Notes: a model not told the origin generated them from the sequence alone. A DNA stretch of 64,000 nucleotides from Albifimbria verrucaria (GCA_020081605.1 JAHREC010000062.1:4459758-4523757), one strand, 5' to 3'; counted from the first letter of the stretch, positions 24,457 to 38,636 are shown. Numbers and translations are program-made.

Positions 24457-25647
24457 AATGGCGGGTGGTTCAGGGAGTATTGGCCTGCGGATGTTCAGTC
24501 TTTTTAATCCTCACCTTAGTGCTGACCGGTCAGCCCTACCTTTCCATTGTATTAATATCTTAAGTGGGCTGTTACTGAGACCAAATGAGACCTACCGAGG
24601 CTCCCGAACGCACTAATGTCGAAGATCTGACAAGTTGCAAGCATCTTGGCTGTCGTAAGACCAACCGAGGATATCAGCCGTGGATGTGCTCCAGTTAACT
24701 CTGAAAGTATCTGGTAAGATACCTTTCCTGGCAGCTTTACCTAGAATAAACTTAGCTTTCATTTGGCAGCTTAGCTAACACAACCCTGTACGCATAAGCT
24801 GTCTCCTCGATTCTGGGTAGTGGGTCTTCGCCTTCATTTACCCTCAACAAAGGGTAAGAGGGTCAAAATGTATCTAACAAAGCTTTGCAACAATTGTGGG
24901 ATATCACATAGGTAACAAAACTTCCAAAGATAAAAGCACACATATTAAGCATAATAGGTGAATGAGCCTTCACAAATCTGGAGAGACTCAAAACATTGTT
25001 TATTCAGGCGTATCTCAACTACATGCTTCTAATTCTGAGCAGACCATGGACTGCAGCTTTGTAATCTACCTGATACCACTCGGAACATAAATACTCTGGA
25101 ACAAATGGGAAAGAAATAGAGACCAACTTTAAAAGACGCTGTTAATATTTTCCACTTGATCAACATGCGCGCTGTGTGCCTTGAATTTGCTTAGCATAGC
25201 GAGAATTGCCATCGATCAGTAAATGGTGGCTTTCTCCAAATGAAATTTGTTTTCCAATCTGCTCAATCCCTCCTAAACAATTGAAATAAGGTGCGCTTCA
25301 TCGGGATTCAAAGGTATAAATAGAATGTTCTTGTTTCAAGAGTCTGCCTGTTGAATGAAGACACGTCGGTCGCATATTGCCTACATGCATGTCACGGACA
25401 GATAACGGGAAACGAAAACTGGGAAACGCTGGAATTATCATCATCATATATAGTAGTATTGCGTCCAAAAACGCTATATCATAAGTCTGAGCCACTATGG
25501 CTGAGTAATATACAAGTGCAGGACAGAGCCATTATGGGGCCGTTATGCACATCCAAACTCCCTTAACACCTCGGTTCCAAAGTTATACCGTTTACACGGC
25601 ATTGTTAGACTTCTCAGAGTGAGAAGCATCTGCATAGGCGGCGCCAT
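24457..25647. other. Intergenic, no recognisable gene
   Basis: About 1.2 kb between the WW/ZZ gene start and the 3' end of the sugar transporter. It is AT-rich from about 24,700 onward. No family was recognised on either strand. Confidence 0.5.
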
Positions 25648-27398
25648 TCAAGGCTCCTTATCGGTTGCATCTGCTGCACCCGCATGAGAAACGCTTTGAC
25701 GGTGCTCCCATGTCTCACGAGGACGCCACTTGGTCGACTTGCGAGCAACCTTGACCTCTTCATAGAGCTGGTCAACCTCTTCGAGACTCAAGCCCTTGGT
25801 CTCATAGATGAAGAAGTAGACGAAGGCAATGCACAGGAAGCAGCATCCAAACCAAATGAAGAAAATCTTGGACTGCAAGTTGGCATAGCCATCGCCATAG
25901 TTAACCAGGTAGGAGTCGAGTAAGCAATGGCCCAGTTGAACAGCCAGTTTGTCGCCGTGGTCATACTGAGCGACTTGGCGCGAGTCTTCAAGGGAAGATC
26001 TCACCAGTCACCACCCATGCAAGAGGGCCCCAGGTCGAAGCGAAGAAGAAGATGTAGATGCACACAAAAGACACAGCGGCCTTCTGACCATTCAGGTTCT
26101 TGACATAGATGTCGCCGTTGTCGCGCTGACCAGTTGACAGTGTGCCACACATGGCCACGATGAACTGGGAAACACACATGCCAACAGCGCCCCAGAGCAG
26201 GAGAGGTCGACGACCCCACTTATCGATGGCGTACATGCCAGGGATGGTCGATCCAACGTTGATGGCAGAGGTAATCATAGAGATGACAAAGCCGCTGGAA
26301 ACGCCGGAGTTCTGGAAGTACTTGGTGCCATAGTAGAAGATGAAGTTGATGCCAGTAAGCTGTTGAAGTGCTTGCAAAGCCATACCGGTAAACTGGCGCT
26401 TCAGGATGGGTGGTTTGAAGCAGTCAATGTAAGACGACTTTCCAAGGCTGCTCTCATAATCGTGGTTGGCCTTGACCTCCGCCAATTCTGATGCTATAGC
26501 AGGATGAGCGGGATCGAGTCTGCGAATCTTGCCCAACGCGCGGGCTGCCTTTTCCATACGACCAGAGCGAATGAGATATCTCGGTGTCTCAGGAAGGAGC
26601 AACATTCCAAGGAAGAGGATGAGAGACCAAGCAAATTGCACGGCGATGGGAATTCTGTATGAGCCTGTGTCGTTGCGATTGGCGGTGGCATTGTTTACAA
26701 CCTGGGCGCATGTTAGTCGGGACTTGAGTTAGGGACACAAGGATATCTTACAGCTGCCAAGAGTAGTCCGATCGTGATACTCCATTGATAGGCTCCCACA
26801 ATGGCACCTCGGATCCACTTAGGGGCAGTCTCAGATTGGTAGAGGGAACTGTGAAGAGAGATGTCAGTAGACATTCAATATCCTCATGCGTGAGCCAATG
26901 GACTTACTAAGAGCGGAAATCAGGCCGACGCCGAAGCCGGCGAAGAAACGACCCGCGAGGAACATGGGGATAGCTGTCGCGGCCGTCTGGAGGATGACGC
27001 CCAGGTTGAAAACCCAGGTGCTGGCAAGCAGTGCTGGTCGTCGACCAACATAGTCGGCAAGGAACGGAGAAGCAAGCGCGCCAAAGAATGTGCCAGCTGA
27101 GAGAATTGAGACAATAGCAGACTCCTGGTCCGTTGTGATGTTGAGGTTTCCATCTGTGTCCCTGTATCCAGTACTGAATAGCCTTTGCCAATATGGCATA
27201 GCCAAGATACCACTGATTGTACCAGTGTCATAACTAAGATATACGATTAGAATCAAATCCTCTCGGAGTTCTAACGTCTCAAACATACCCAAACAGTACA
27301 CCACCGAAGGCGACGAAGAAGCCCATGGCAATGGCAGGCCATGACTTGCCTGCCTCTTCCGCCGGTCTGGAAATAGAAGCTTTGCGAAGGAAGCCCAT
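25648..27398 (-). CDS. MFS hexose/monosaccharide transporter
   Basis: Sugar:proton symporter of the plasma membrane. Exon 1 reads MGFLRKASISRPAEEAGKSW then FFVAFGGVLFG; after an intron, YDTGTISGILAMPYWQRL. Family signatures are present: ADYVGRRPALL in loop 2-3, PETPRYLIRSGRMEKA in the central loop, QALQQLTGINFIFYYG in TM7, DKWGRRPLLLWG in loop 8-9, and YETKGLSLEEVDQLYEE at the cytosolic end. Twelve spans can be traced and the length (about 530 residues) is normal. Frame slips sit at G runs 26844-26846, 25992-25994 and 25912-25913. The promoter carries a CreA-type palindrome and a repeated 16-mer, which suggests carbon-source control. High-affinity glucose-type transporters are the closest match I recognise; quinate or other sugar specificity cannot be excluded. 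Confidence 0.88.
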
Positions 27399-27554
27399 TG
27401 TGATTGATGCCGCGAGGGCGGTTCACGGCAATAAGGACGATGTGTATATGAAGTGAGTTGGTACAGACAGACCAAACGTGATGAATTTATGTGAATGATG
27501 GAAAGAAAACAACCTTAGAGGCGGGTGCGTGACGCTTTATAACCACAACAACAG

Positions 27555-27738
27555 AACCCGATGTTGGTCGAGAACCAGGAATCGACATCAAGACTGGGGT
27601 AATGGTTGGAGCTAAAACAGGGTCCCCGCGGGGGTTGGGTTGAGTGGTCATGGAGCTAAGAGGAAGCAGCGAAACGTAGGAAGCTTGGAGACTACTGACC
27701 GGCAGGGAGGCGCTTGAGGCACAACCCGATGTTAGTCG
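27555..27738. promoter_or_regulatory. Repeated 16-mer and CCCCGCGGGG palindrome
   Basis: AACCCGATGTTGGTCG at 27555-27570 recurs as AACCCGATGTTAGTCG at 27723-27738, matching at 15 of 16 bases. Between the copies is CCCCGCGGGG (27624-27633), whose halves read GCGGGG on both strands and fit the CreA consensus. All lie 160-340 bases upstream of the sugar-transporter start. The repeat is a candidate binding site for a transporter regulator; its identity is unknown. Confidence 0.45.
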
Positions 27739-30310
27739 TGTGACCGGCCCAGGATAAGCTAACTGGTAGGGCCGAACACGGTGCTACGCGCGCATCCACA
27801 TATCTCTAGAACCACGCACGTTCAACGGAAAGACGACGAGGACAGACGGGAGAGACGGTCGATGCCTTAGCAAATGGGGCTGCACTAGCTGTGGCAACAA
27901 TTGGTGCAGATCCGCGATTTGGAGTAACCTTGAACTTGGAAGGAATCGTTCTACCTACAGATGCATACCCTAGAAGATGGGAACTTCCCGGATTTGAAAG
28001 AACAGCTACATGTTGTATAGGTAATGATTTGCTTTTTCTCTTCTTCTCCCGCCTGAATCTCTCCTCTTGGTTAGTTTACAAGACCATGTGAGGTGAAGTA
28101 AAGGGGAAAGCGAGGAAATGGTGCAAGGTAGATTGCGTTCCCACAAGAGGTAGGTAGATTATGGTATTGCGTACGCAACAAAGCGCCGAGCACACAAAGT
28201 CCGATGCTACACCATGCAATACTACCCCACAATCCATGATGACTAGACTAAAAGACGGTGAGAACAACTCCTTTCACTGCAACTTCTCTTGATGGGGTGT
28301 CAACATCTTCAACACAGGGAATGACATACACGGCAGTCCCGAAAGCTCGACGAACTACCACATTACGGAAACGAACAAATGCATGACGGAAACCCGCCAC
28401 CAAATCGTGAGGGTTGCTTCCTATGGCCAATCCGGAAAGGGTCAGACGTGTCGTACCCGGCAATCCCTCCTCTCCACACACACTTCCTTACGAGGCTTGC
28501 ATAACAGACAGAGCCATGTGTTGCGATTTTCGGCAATTCTCAGCCATTAGGCGCTGATAAACTTTGGAAGGATGGCTGGAATGAAATTGTCGGAGCGACA
28601 AGTGAAGGGGAATCCGGTGGGTGCTGCAAACCCCTGATCCCTCTGCCTTGGGTTGCTCAGCTCACACTGAACCCTGGAGCTTTCAGCCTTGCCAATGCTC
28701 GGCACCGGCACTTGTCAGTGCTACTGAGGAAATTAAAAGGAGAAGTTAACGCCGATCTCAACGCCAGGCTTGCAAGAATCCATGCATCATTACGTTAGCC
28801 GGGCGGGGTCTGCGGCTCATCAAGGCCAAGAAACAGTCCGCCGATCAGAGCAACAGCGCTAGAATGGCATACCGGACCCGAAATGACGAGACTGTTGGCT
28901 TGGGTGTGATAGCTAACGGTCTAGATTTACTTTGAGGTAGACCCAAGGACTTGGTTGAAATCATTACGGGGAGGCCAACGGTACCGACCTGGAATCTCCG
29001 TGTCCAAGTGACAAGCTTTGGCCCATTGCTGGTACAATGCTACTACACGCTAACAAGGGAGGGTTGAGCTGGTCTTGTGATGGCAAGCTTTTGCCATCAG
29101 CTAGTCCGCAACCGCTCGTGCAGACAAACTCAGTTTGGGTAAGGATGGGTCACTGGCCAATCTTCAGAGGTCGGAGGCCCCTCCTGTTGGGTTGCACAAG
29201 ATTTATACCATTTGCAATTGGTGTTTCTCTAGACCTAGTTGTGCCGTTCTCGTGCCACCACCTCGTGGCGCTGAAGATAAATTGGCTTTGACTAGTTATC
29301 ATCGCCTCAGACAGTCTCGAAATCCTGATCTTTCTTTCCAGTGCCTTTACCTGCCATCAGCAGCATCTAGCTTGCCATACGCATTGTTAACAGCACATTA
29401 TGCGTTTCGCTTCACACTAATCGGACCGATCTTGCGTGCCGGCGACCGGGCGAGAGGCCATCGTCCGGGCAGACCCGCTGCGGACGGCCCGAATTCAAGT
29501 CGCAACTTGAAGCTAGTGATACAAATCGCTCAACCGCTTAGTAAAAGGTAGACCTTCGATTTGGTATTGTTCCTTTTCGAGATTGGCATGAGAGCTGCGC
29601 CGTCGACAAGGTTACCTGGGACGGTCTCGACTTTCTGTAAGGTCAAGGATGTGTGGCCAAGACCTTTTCCATTGTGTTTCTTGTGAGCCTAGATGATATT
29701 GGATGTGAGTGGATGCTTTGCGAATTGCTAATTTGCTTTGGAGCTCTCGTTAGGCGTGCTCACCGTAGTAATTTGATCACGGCGTATGCAATGCTGATTA
29801 CCTTCTCTTTTTCATTTGGGTACGCAATCCATATGATTGTCTGGATACGGCCTTGCAATCCACTTCTTTGAACTATGACCCACAATGAATCAGCAGATCA
29901 TAAGACTTGGGAACTGCCAGGCAAGAGGCCAAATGGCTGAGCTGATTGCACAAGGCGAACGCGTTGGTTCAACTGGACTTATCTTAACATTGACTCAAAT
30001 CTCTCGTCTGATAATCGATTAAGGGACGAAGAACAAACAATTCTACGGCGTCTGGCTTCAGTGTGGAGGTTCCTATGCCATTGAAGCTTTCCTAGTAGTG
30101 AATGTGGTGACCGCTTCTGCTGCTGAAGCTACAGCTAGTAGAATCTCACGTTGTCAGTGCAACATTATATCCTGAGAAATGTCTGATTTCTTTCCTAAAC
30201 TTGAATCTATTCATCCCCTCATCACGAGGAACTTTTTACTTTTATTGCTATCGTTGTCAACTTCACAATTCAAGCGACAGGGAGTTAGGCTTCTGGTAAC
30301 TGCGCAAATC

Positions 30311-30394
30311 TTCACACGGTGGGTAATGTGCTTAGCTTGATAAGTGTCTGGGGTTCCAGTTGACACATTGTGCTAAGCACCCCAGTTGTGTGAA
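30311..30394. repeat. Imperfect nested palindrome
   Basis: Nested inverted pairs occur in one 84-base span: TTCACAC (30311) with GTGTGAA (30388), TGCTTAGC (30329) with GCTAAGCA (30372), and GTGTC with GACAC nearer the centre. A transcript could fold into a long interrupted hairpin. It lies in gene-poor DNA, so a remnant of a small inverted-repeat element is one explanation. Confidence 0.35.
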
Positions 30395-32927
30395 CCCACA
30401 GTGGTTTTGCTTAGAATGATACACAGCCCATGCCGCCTTGGAACAAAAAATACCCCATTACCGCAAGTGACTGTGTAGATGAAAGTAAAAGGATAGTGGG
30501 CCAAAATTAGATGGTAGATGGCTCCCCTCCCCAAAAATAAAAACGCGAGCTATTATATATCCGTGAAAGACTAAAAGGCCCTTTATGACCCGATCACATT
30601 GCTATAATGAAGACCTGAAGGAAACAAGTCTACCCAGCCACACATAAACCTGTCAGACTATGATCTATTTGGCCAGATGTCGAATTTGAGGGGAACAGTT
30701 TACGATCCTAAGATAGTGACATTTGAACTAAATGTTCTCCCCTTCTCTAGTGATTCGTGAACGACGAAGATACGGAAGAAGAAAAGTAAATGTTGCCAAA
30801 ATTGAGCTGGTGTGGAATTTGGTTTCCAGAGCCATAGAATGTATGAAAGCAGAAAAACATTGATAGTGTCTCTAACGGATTTTTAACAGTTTTGAAACTC
30901 CTAGTTATATTTTTCGTTGCATAAACCAGTTAATACTCCTGATTCCAGTGCAACACAACCCCAACCGACCAACACAAATTGAGATAACAGCACCAACGGA
31001 GTCTCTTTAGTAACAGCACATAGTTAGAAGTCTTAGCAGCTCTTTGGAAAGAAGCCTGGATTTTGCTAATGGCTTCCAATGACTAATTGTCATTAGCTCG
31101 AACCTCGGACAACATTGAACTCCCTCTGCTCTAGTAGGCGACCACAACTTGGGACATCCTTGCTATCGACACACATGTAACATGACAGAGCGTCAGATAG
31201 TCCTAGCTACAAATCTTTTAATATATGTATAGCTAGATTCAATGAACAAACATAATTTTCTGACTCCATAGGCAGTGTATAGTGATACAGGGAGGCCCTT
31301 GGGGTCGTCTATATAGAGAATATTTCCTTCGGACTCAAGAAAAGTCAACGATTTATCTAGCCACGTAGATATTTATACGTTTAGTTACTCATACCTACCT
31401 AGGTTATTTGATTAAACTAGCTAGCGCTCTTAAAGGTTCCTGCTAGGAGGCATTTACTATTGAATGCGCTGTCACTCCTCAGGTGAACCTGCATATGCTT
31501 CCTATAATAGTCCACAGAAGAAAGACACAAAACACCCCAAATAATAAGAGACGAATCTCATTAGATGAACTTAAAATCAGTCCGCTGGGACTCGTAGCAA
31601 GTATGAAAATGGTTACTACGTTGAAGTGTATAAGGATAATGCGCATTGTCTGTTTGAAATTTACTCATGCTTCTGGGGCTATCATCCCATGGATAAGGGT
31701 TTTGCTTGCGTTGCCACGTAACTCATACTAGATAGATCCTAATGTTACAATCGGTTTGACAAGAGTTTCAAACACGAGAAGCCGACACCAGGTATGGCTG
31801 GTCCGATAGGGGCGCTTGTCTTTGGAAGAGTGATAGTTCTGCATAGTCAAGAACGCAATGGTAAAACTTTATGCATATCAAGCATGACGCAAGTCATGAT
31901 ATTATCCTGTTTGTGCCTGTTTGGTGACTCCTAAATGTGGTTTTCAATGGAGCCGGAAATGACCCATGCATATTAAAGATTCTGCCGGTTATTTCATGCT
32001 TTCGTCAATAACCGAGTTCGATGCCTGTGCAGCTCTGTCGATCATCCTCCTGCTGATGGAGCCGAATCGCTGAGATCTCATCGTTCTGCTTAATATGGCA
32101 CATAACAGGATATGACTGATAGCGGAATATTATGCAACAGAGCCATTTGATCCACGTATCCTATTTCTCAACCCTCGTCAATATCAACCATTGTAGACTG
32201 GTTGACTGAGATGTAATGAGATGGATGACAATAAATTGAATATGAGCTAAGAGTTCAGTCTGATGGACGCTAAGAAGGATGGTTTTTGTAGATTCTATTG
32301 GCCATCTAAGACTTCTATCATGCGAGAATCACTTATACACAGGGATCCTTCAGATTGGTAGCCTAATATCAGCTCGAGTTTATCGGAGATCCACGGTATT
32401 GGTGCGGTTTACAAGATGCAGGCAGAACTACAGCCTGATCACACCCTCCATGCAGATCTGTTCATTCAGCTTGCACTGTAACCCTAGCCGTTACTACCTT
32501 CACTTTTCATGTATCAAGTCAGAACGTCTGGATCTTGCGGCGGCTGATATTATTGTAAGCAAGTCTTTAGCCGCCGGGTAAATTATTGGCGAGCAGATAC
32601 TCTCACGGCCCCAGCGGCAACGTCGATAACAAATTTCGTGCATGTGTTGATTCCAGACTCTGATTCCTTGACAAAAAATGCACGCAAGGTCGTATATCTA
32701 ATATAGGCTGAGGTGTTGCAGAGACGCGGGTAGACTTCACGGGAAGATGTTTCAGCTTGCGTGGTTATGGCTGATGTCGGGCCGTAGCCGAATACCGATT
32801 TTGGGGATGCATCGCAGGATAATGTATGTAAGCTATGAATCATATAAGAGGAGCACAACCCGCAAAGAACAGAACAAATTCCTTTCAACGACCAAGGAAA
32901 ATTCATACGCTTACTTCCATTGATAAA

Positions 32928-33760
32928 ATGGTATCTTTCAAATCACTTTTACAAATTCTTTCGGTGGCTGTTGGGGCTGTCAACTGTCTTGATTTTGATC
33001 AAGTCAGTGACGATGTTAAGAGTGCCATACTTGCACGCCAGAACGGCATTTCCTATACGCAGTACTGGGCGAATGAATACGCGGATCTGAACTGGACTAG
33101 CGGTCAAGGAGGAAACTACCAAGTGATATGGGACCAGGGATTTGGTGGCAACTTTGTTGTCGGAAAGGGTTACAGGCCAGGAGGTGACAGGTATGTGATC
33201 GGTACTGTGTTTTTTTTTTTATTTTTTTTTAACAAATATTTAACATCTCTGATTCAAACAGGGTTGTAAATTACACTGGAAACTTCCAGGTAAATGGAAG
33301 GGCCTACCTTGCTCTGTATGGTTGGACCACAAGTCCCTTAATTGAATGGTATGTTATTGAGTCTATGGGTATACACAACCCTTCAGACAACCCGAATGCC
33401 ACCTGCTATGGCACCCACCAAACCGACGGTGGAACATATGAGGTTTGGATGAAATGGAGAGTTGATGCTCCCTCGATTATTGGTGATGCAACCTATCAGC
33501 AGTTTTGGTCAATTCGAACCAGACGGCACGTCGGCGGGAGCATCAACACTACGGCCCACTTCGAAGCCTTCAAGAAGGCAGGCCTGAAGCTGGGACGACA
33601 CAACTTCATGGCTGTTGGTATTGAGGGACAACAAGGTAGCGGAGCAGCCAATATTACAGTAGGTGTGCCACCTCCAACGCGGGTCGCGGAGTCAGCAACA
33701 CCTACCCAACGCACTGAGGTTCCTCGTCGATCCAACACCTGTACTGCAAAGCTCTCCTGA
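32928..33760 (+). CDS. Secreted GH11 endo-beta-1,4-xylanase
   Basis: Secreted hydrolase cutting the xylan backbone. A signal peptide (MVSFKSLLQILSVAVGAVNC) is followed by a propeptide-like stretch and the jelly-roll domain starting SYTQYWANEYADLNW. One intron with two T tracts (about 33190-33261) interrupts GGDR/VVNYTGNF. The nucleophile Glu lies in PLIEWYVIESMG and the acid/base Glu in AVGIEGQQGSGAANITV; both are retained. The thumb region PSIIGDATYQQFWSIR matches the family. Differences from standard GH11 enzymes are the ESMG in place of the usual ENFG/ENYG and the RRHVGG block. A Pro/Thr/Ser-rich tail of about 30 residues follows the domain and ends in Cys-containing sequence without a complete carbohydrate-binding module. 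The frame is intact. Confidence 0.85.
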
Positions 33761-34522
33761 TGATTGAGGTGAACTGGGACACGTTTGGAATTACGATCGG
33801 GTATAAGTAATAGGTAGCTCGAATCTACATAGATATTTGGTTGAGGGCGTCGTAGGATTAGTCCAAAACCTCACCCGATATGATTTCAAAGTGACAAAAT
33901 GTCATTTCTCGATGATATTCAGAACTTTGATGTACTACCTCGTCACCACGTCAACGAGGAAAGAATCAAGGCGATACACTAAAAAATCCTGTCATTCTTC
34001 GTCATGATTCGCAAACCATGAGTCTTCAATTGTTGGTGATGGGAATTCAGCTTGGCTACCTAGTTAAATGTTTGTTTCCTCTACAATGTTGAACTTCCTT
34101 GTTTTCATGGTCACAAAATCTATCTGTCTAAGAGCTTTCTCGGGAGATTCAGGAGAAAGGAGATATGCAAGAAAGGCAACCCAGTCTTGGCTGGTTAGTA
34201 CACTCATTTCCCATCCAATGCATGTAGAGGTCATATTCGTGTGAAAGTGGTTAGTGGTCCAGCACATGAATACGACCCAAGGAAATACGAATCCTAGTAC
34301 TCCACACGTCGCATGCTGTACGAGACTTGGCAGTCTAAAAATACGATTTCGATGAAACTCCTTCTGGCTAGCACAGCCAGGCACAGCAAATGAGTCAGAA
34401 ACGTATGCACAGCCACAATACTGGTCTCTGTCCATTGGAACAGTGGCTTCTGAAACCACTTTTCGACAGTTCTTTCTTGAGCTTTCTCCTAGCAAAATTA
34501 CTGAAGTTCAAAGTTCGCGGCA
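33761..34522. other. Intergenic spacer
   Basis: About 760 bases. A 143-codon minus-strand open frame (34064-34495) contains a hydrophobic segment (CGVLGFVFPWVVFMCW), but I recognise no family and codon context is not convincing. I leave it uncalled. Confidence 0.4.
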
Positions 34523-35746
34523 ATGGTGACTAAAGATTTCTATCAGTCGCTGGAGTCTCTTTTCCGCTCACGTTTCCACATTGTGCCCACACGCACAAAT
34601 CGACAGGATCAGTGGTATAAACGCAACTATCAAGCGTGGAAAGCGGAGAATGGCGACTGTGAGCCCTGATCTTGTCTCCCAAAGACTCAAAGGAGCTTTG
34701 GGCGCAAGAATTGCAAGAATTGGCGGCCAATTTTGCCGTGACAGTACAACAATGCGCTACTGAAGTAGCTGAACACCAAAGAACTCTTAATTCACCGTCT
34801 GAAAACAAACTCTTTAACGATTCAGTTCTCGAAGGTCCATTGACCATCTTGAAGCCCGAATACTTAGACAAGAGACCTTTGACACCCGTGATGCAACGGC
34901 TTTCATACTGGACCACATTGTCAAGAATAAATTACAATGAACAGGAACAACATAGCAAGGCCATCAAGGCACTTCTGGAGTGCGAGGAGATAAATGTTCT
35001 ACTTTACCTTGCGCAGCATCCTCGCACAAATCAAAACGGCAGCGACTTTAAAGATCCCCGGTTCGAATCAATATCATAGCCTTGATATTGGCTGGGTATC
35101 TATTGCCAATGAGGCTCTGGAGACTTTGGTGTTCTTGGTGATTCTGAAGTGTTTTCCCGAAGCACTACTGGTAAGAAGTGGGTATAGAAAATGGATTCCA
35201 TTCGCTTTGGTGCCAGATTCAATTCGTTGCAGTGGTACCTCTGTGATACGTTTCATGGATATATTCAGTCAACAACGGCCTGGAGTTGCTATGAAAGAAG
35301 AAGAAATGCAGCACTATATCGAGTGGTGCTTCCGCGTCGTCACCACAACCCAGGTCCTATCCCAAGCCTGCAAGCTCCCAGAACTTGATTGGGGGCGACG
35401 TATGGTGGACACCTTTCTATATTTTGTTGGATTTGAGGCTTGGAATAGAGAAAGGAGGGGCGTGGGTTACCTGAACTGCGACCTCAACACCACCAAAAAC
35501 GAAGCGTGGCTGCGGAAAACCTCGGGCTTGCAAGAAAAACAAGAAAGAGTTGAGATCATCCCAGTAAGTAAACAAACAAAGCCAAGAGATCCGCTTCTCT
35601 TACATGACGCCAAAAAATGCCATAAGCCGGAGCCTACTGAGGAGGAAAATGCAATGTTGGAAAAATTAGCTGGCTTAGAGGTTGAAGAGGCTGTGTATGG
35701 ACGGAAAAGAAGCACAAAATACAGAAGAGCCTCACCGGCTCCATAG
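34523..35746 (+). CDS. Unrecognised fungal protein
   Basis: A coding stretch of about 410 residues that I cannot place in a family. It begins MVTKDFYQSLESLFRSRFHI (ATG 34523). The first frame slip, at the C run 34664-34666, joins it to SPKDSKELWAQELQELAANF. A second discontinuity near 35056-35059 (CCCC) needs two added bases to reach SLDIGWVSIANEALETLVFL. The middle is mostly helical in composition (LETLVFLVILKCFPEALL; IEWCFRVVTTTQVLSQAC). The C-terminus is charged, with EENAMLEKLAGLEVEEAVYG, then basic. No signal peptide or clear membrane span is evident. Long clean frames and non-random helical composition support it being real. No function is proposed. Confidence 0.5.
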
Positions 35747-37214
35747 TCGTATGGAAAGCCAAGGGTTGATTGTATCATGTTATCTTTTCCGTAGCGAAAT
35801 TGAGCATAAAGTGGCACAAATACTTTCTCATGACTTGCCACGACTCGCATCACGCATCACGGTGTGGGTTCGCCAAGTACCATTACAAATGCAGCGTTGT
35901 AGACGCTTACTAAAGCAAGAAAAATGATGCGAATTCGATGGGCCCGAGAAGTATCCGGAGAGGCATATAAGAACTCCAGGTGATTGGAGCATGTACATAT
36001 ATCTATATATATAATTAGATCACATAAGAATATGCTCTCATTTCATGCAGGTCGCATAGTAGCCAGAAGAAGAGCACATGATTGCCTGACATATAGTGGC
36101 TCGTCTCAATGACCAGTAGATACAAGTATTTCTCTCGTAGGTCAACGTCTCATTTAATAAACGCAAGAAGCTTTACGATGTGACAACTAAACTGGCTGTA
36201 TACTCATGGCATACTACGGCCCTGGAGATATTCAACATTTAACCCATGCCTCTACTTCTCACTAAATATCTTGAAGTGTGGTTCAAATTGGTCGATGAAA
36301 CATCACAGTTTCACGAAAATTGAACCAAGCCTTGGGTCGAGTCAGGGATGTTCTTGTGCAGAGCATCCACATGTGTTTCCCAACAACCTTGCATTTTGAT
36401 CATTGATAGGAAGCATACTACTTGACCCAAGAGATATGAGCTCGTTGTAGAAATGTTTGTCCTTTTAATTGATGCCTGCGCGGCCAGAGTAAGCAGTGCC
36501 ACAAGTAGTTGTTCCTGGCAGAGTGTAACCCCTTGCTGCCACCACGGGTATTCTCTACATCGCTCAGGCCGCCAAAGAAGTGCGGTGTTTTGACCAGACT
36601 GAAGATCTATGGAGCACTGCTGAAGCTTTGGTATGATAGAATTAGTCATCAGTCGAGGAGACGGCGTGATCTCAAGTGATGCCCGCTTCAACCTAGTCTA
36701 TCTATGGACAAGTCCAAAGAAGCATTTTTGAAGATTGATAATACATAGTATGGTGTATGCGGGTCATTGGTATCAATTTTTCGCATGATAAGTTTTACGC
36801 GACAGAATGACGCCATTAGTAGATGCTAGAATCTCCATGCTGTTGCTCGACTGGCCGTGGGCGGGCCATGGCTGGGCAGCCCCATCAAAATACCATAACA
36901 ACGCCATTGCTTCGACATACATACATAGTCTAGGGCCCCAACTTATCCAGTCTTGGTTTAGTTCGAAAGCTTTTGTTAGACCTCCTTGTGAAGCTATTCG
37001 AGCAACCTTCTGTGGCTTACAAACCAATCTGCTGGGAAAAACTGAATCACAGTCAATTACGTAGCCGTGGCCGTGTACACCGCTAATGGGTCTCAGAACA
37101 GTAGCATATTAATAACATATCAGATCTCCAATCTGCATTTAATACCTCCCGAAGATCCCTCGTTTCAGTTCCCCTTTCCATCCCCTAGGCGATTACAGAT
37201 CTCCTTTACACAAA
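35747..37214. other. Intergenic, no recognisable gene
   Basis: About 1.5 kb. A minus-strand open frame at 36311-36691 (126 codons) has no recognisable domain. The last 150 bases form the likely leader of the oxidoreductase gene. Confidence 0.45.

Positions 37215-38636
<1,422 letters not shown>

Larger units (their letters stand above)
27399..32927. other. Gene-poor, increasingly AT-rich interval
   Basis: About 5.5 kb without a recognisable gene. The first 400 bases hold promoter-like motifs of the sugar transporter. From about 29,900 to 32,300 the sequence is AT-rich, with many TA dinucleotides and short frames only, and contains the imperfect palindrome at 30311-30394. It could be a long regulatory region or mutated repeat DNA. 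I see no transposase or reverse-transcriptase motif. Confidence 0.5.

Noticed and set aside
30390..30410. Fusarium mimp-type terminal repeat near CCCACAGTGG
   Set aside because: Only a few bases resemble the mimp end and there is no partner repeat at the expected distance.
32540..32775. Three GGCTGA words upstream of the xylanase as XlnR/Xyr1 sites
   Set aside because: The usual core is GGCTAA/GGCTAG or GGC followed by A/T bases; the copies here do not fit.
33190..33261. Poly-T tracts as a retroposon tail
   Set aside because: They lie within a well-bounded intron (gtatgtg...aacag) of the xylanase gene.
34064..34495. Minus-strand open frame of 143 codons with a hydrophobic stretch
   Set aside because: There is no family, intron structure or signal that supports it as a gene.
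35050..35075. tRNA-like GGTTCGAATC on the plus strand
   Set aside because: It lies inside a coding stretch and lacks flanking stems.
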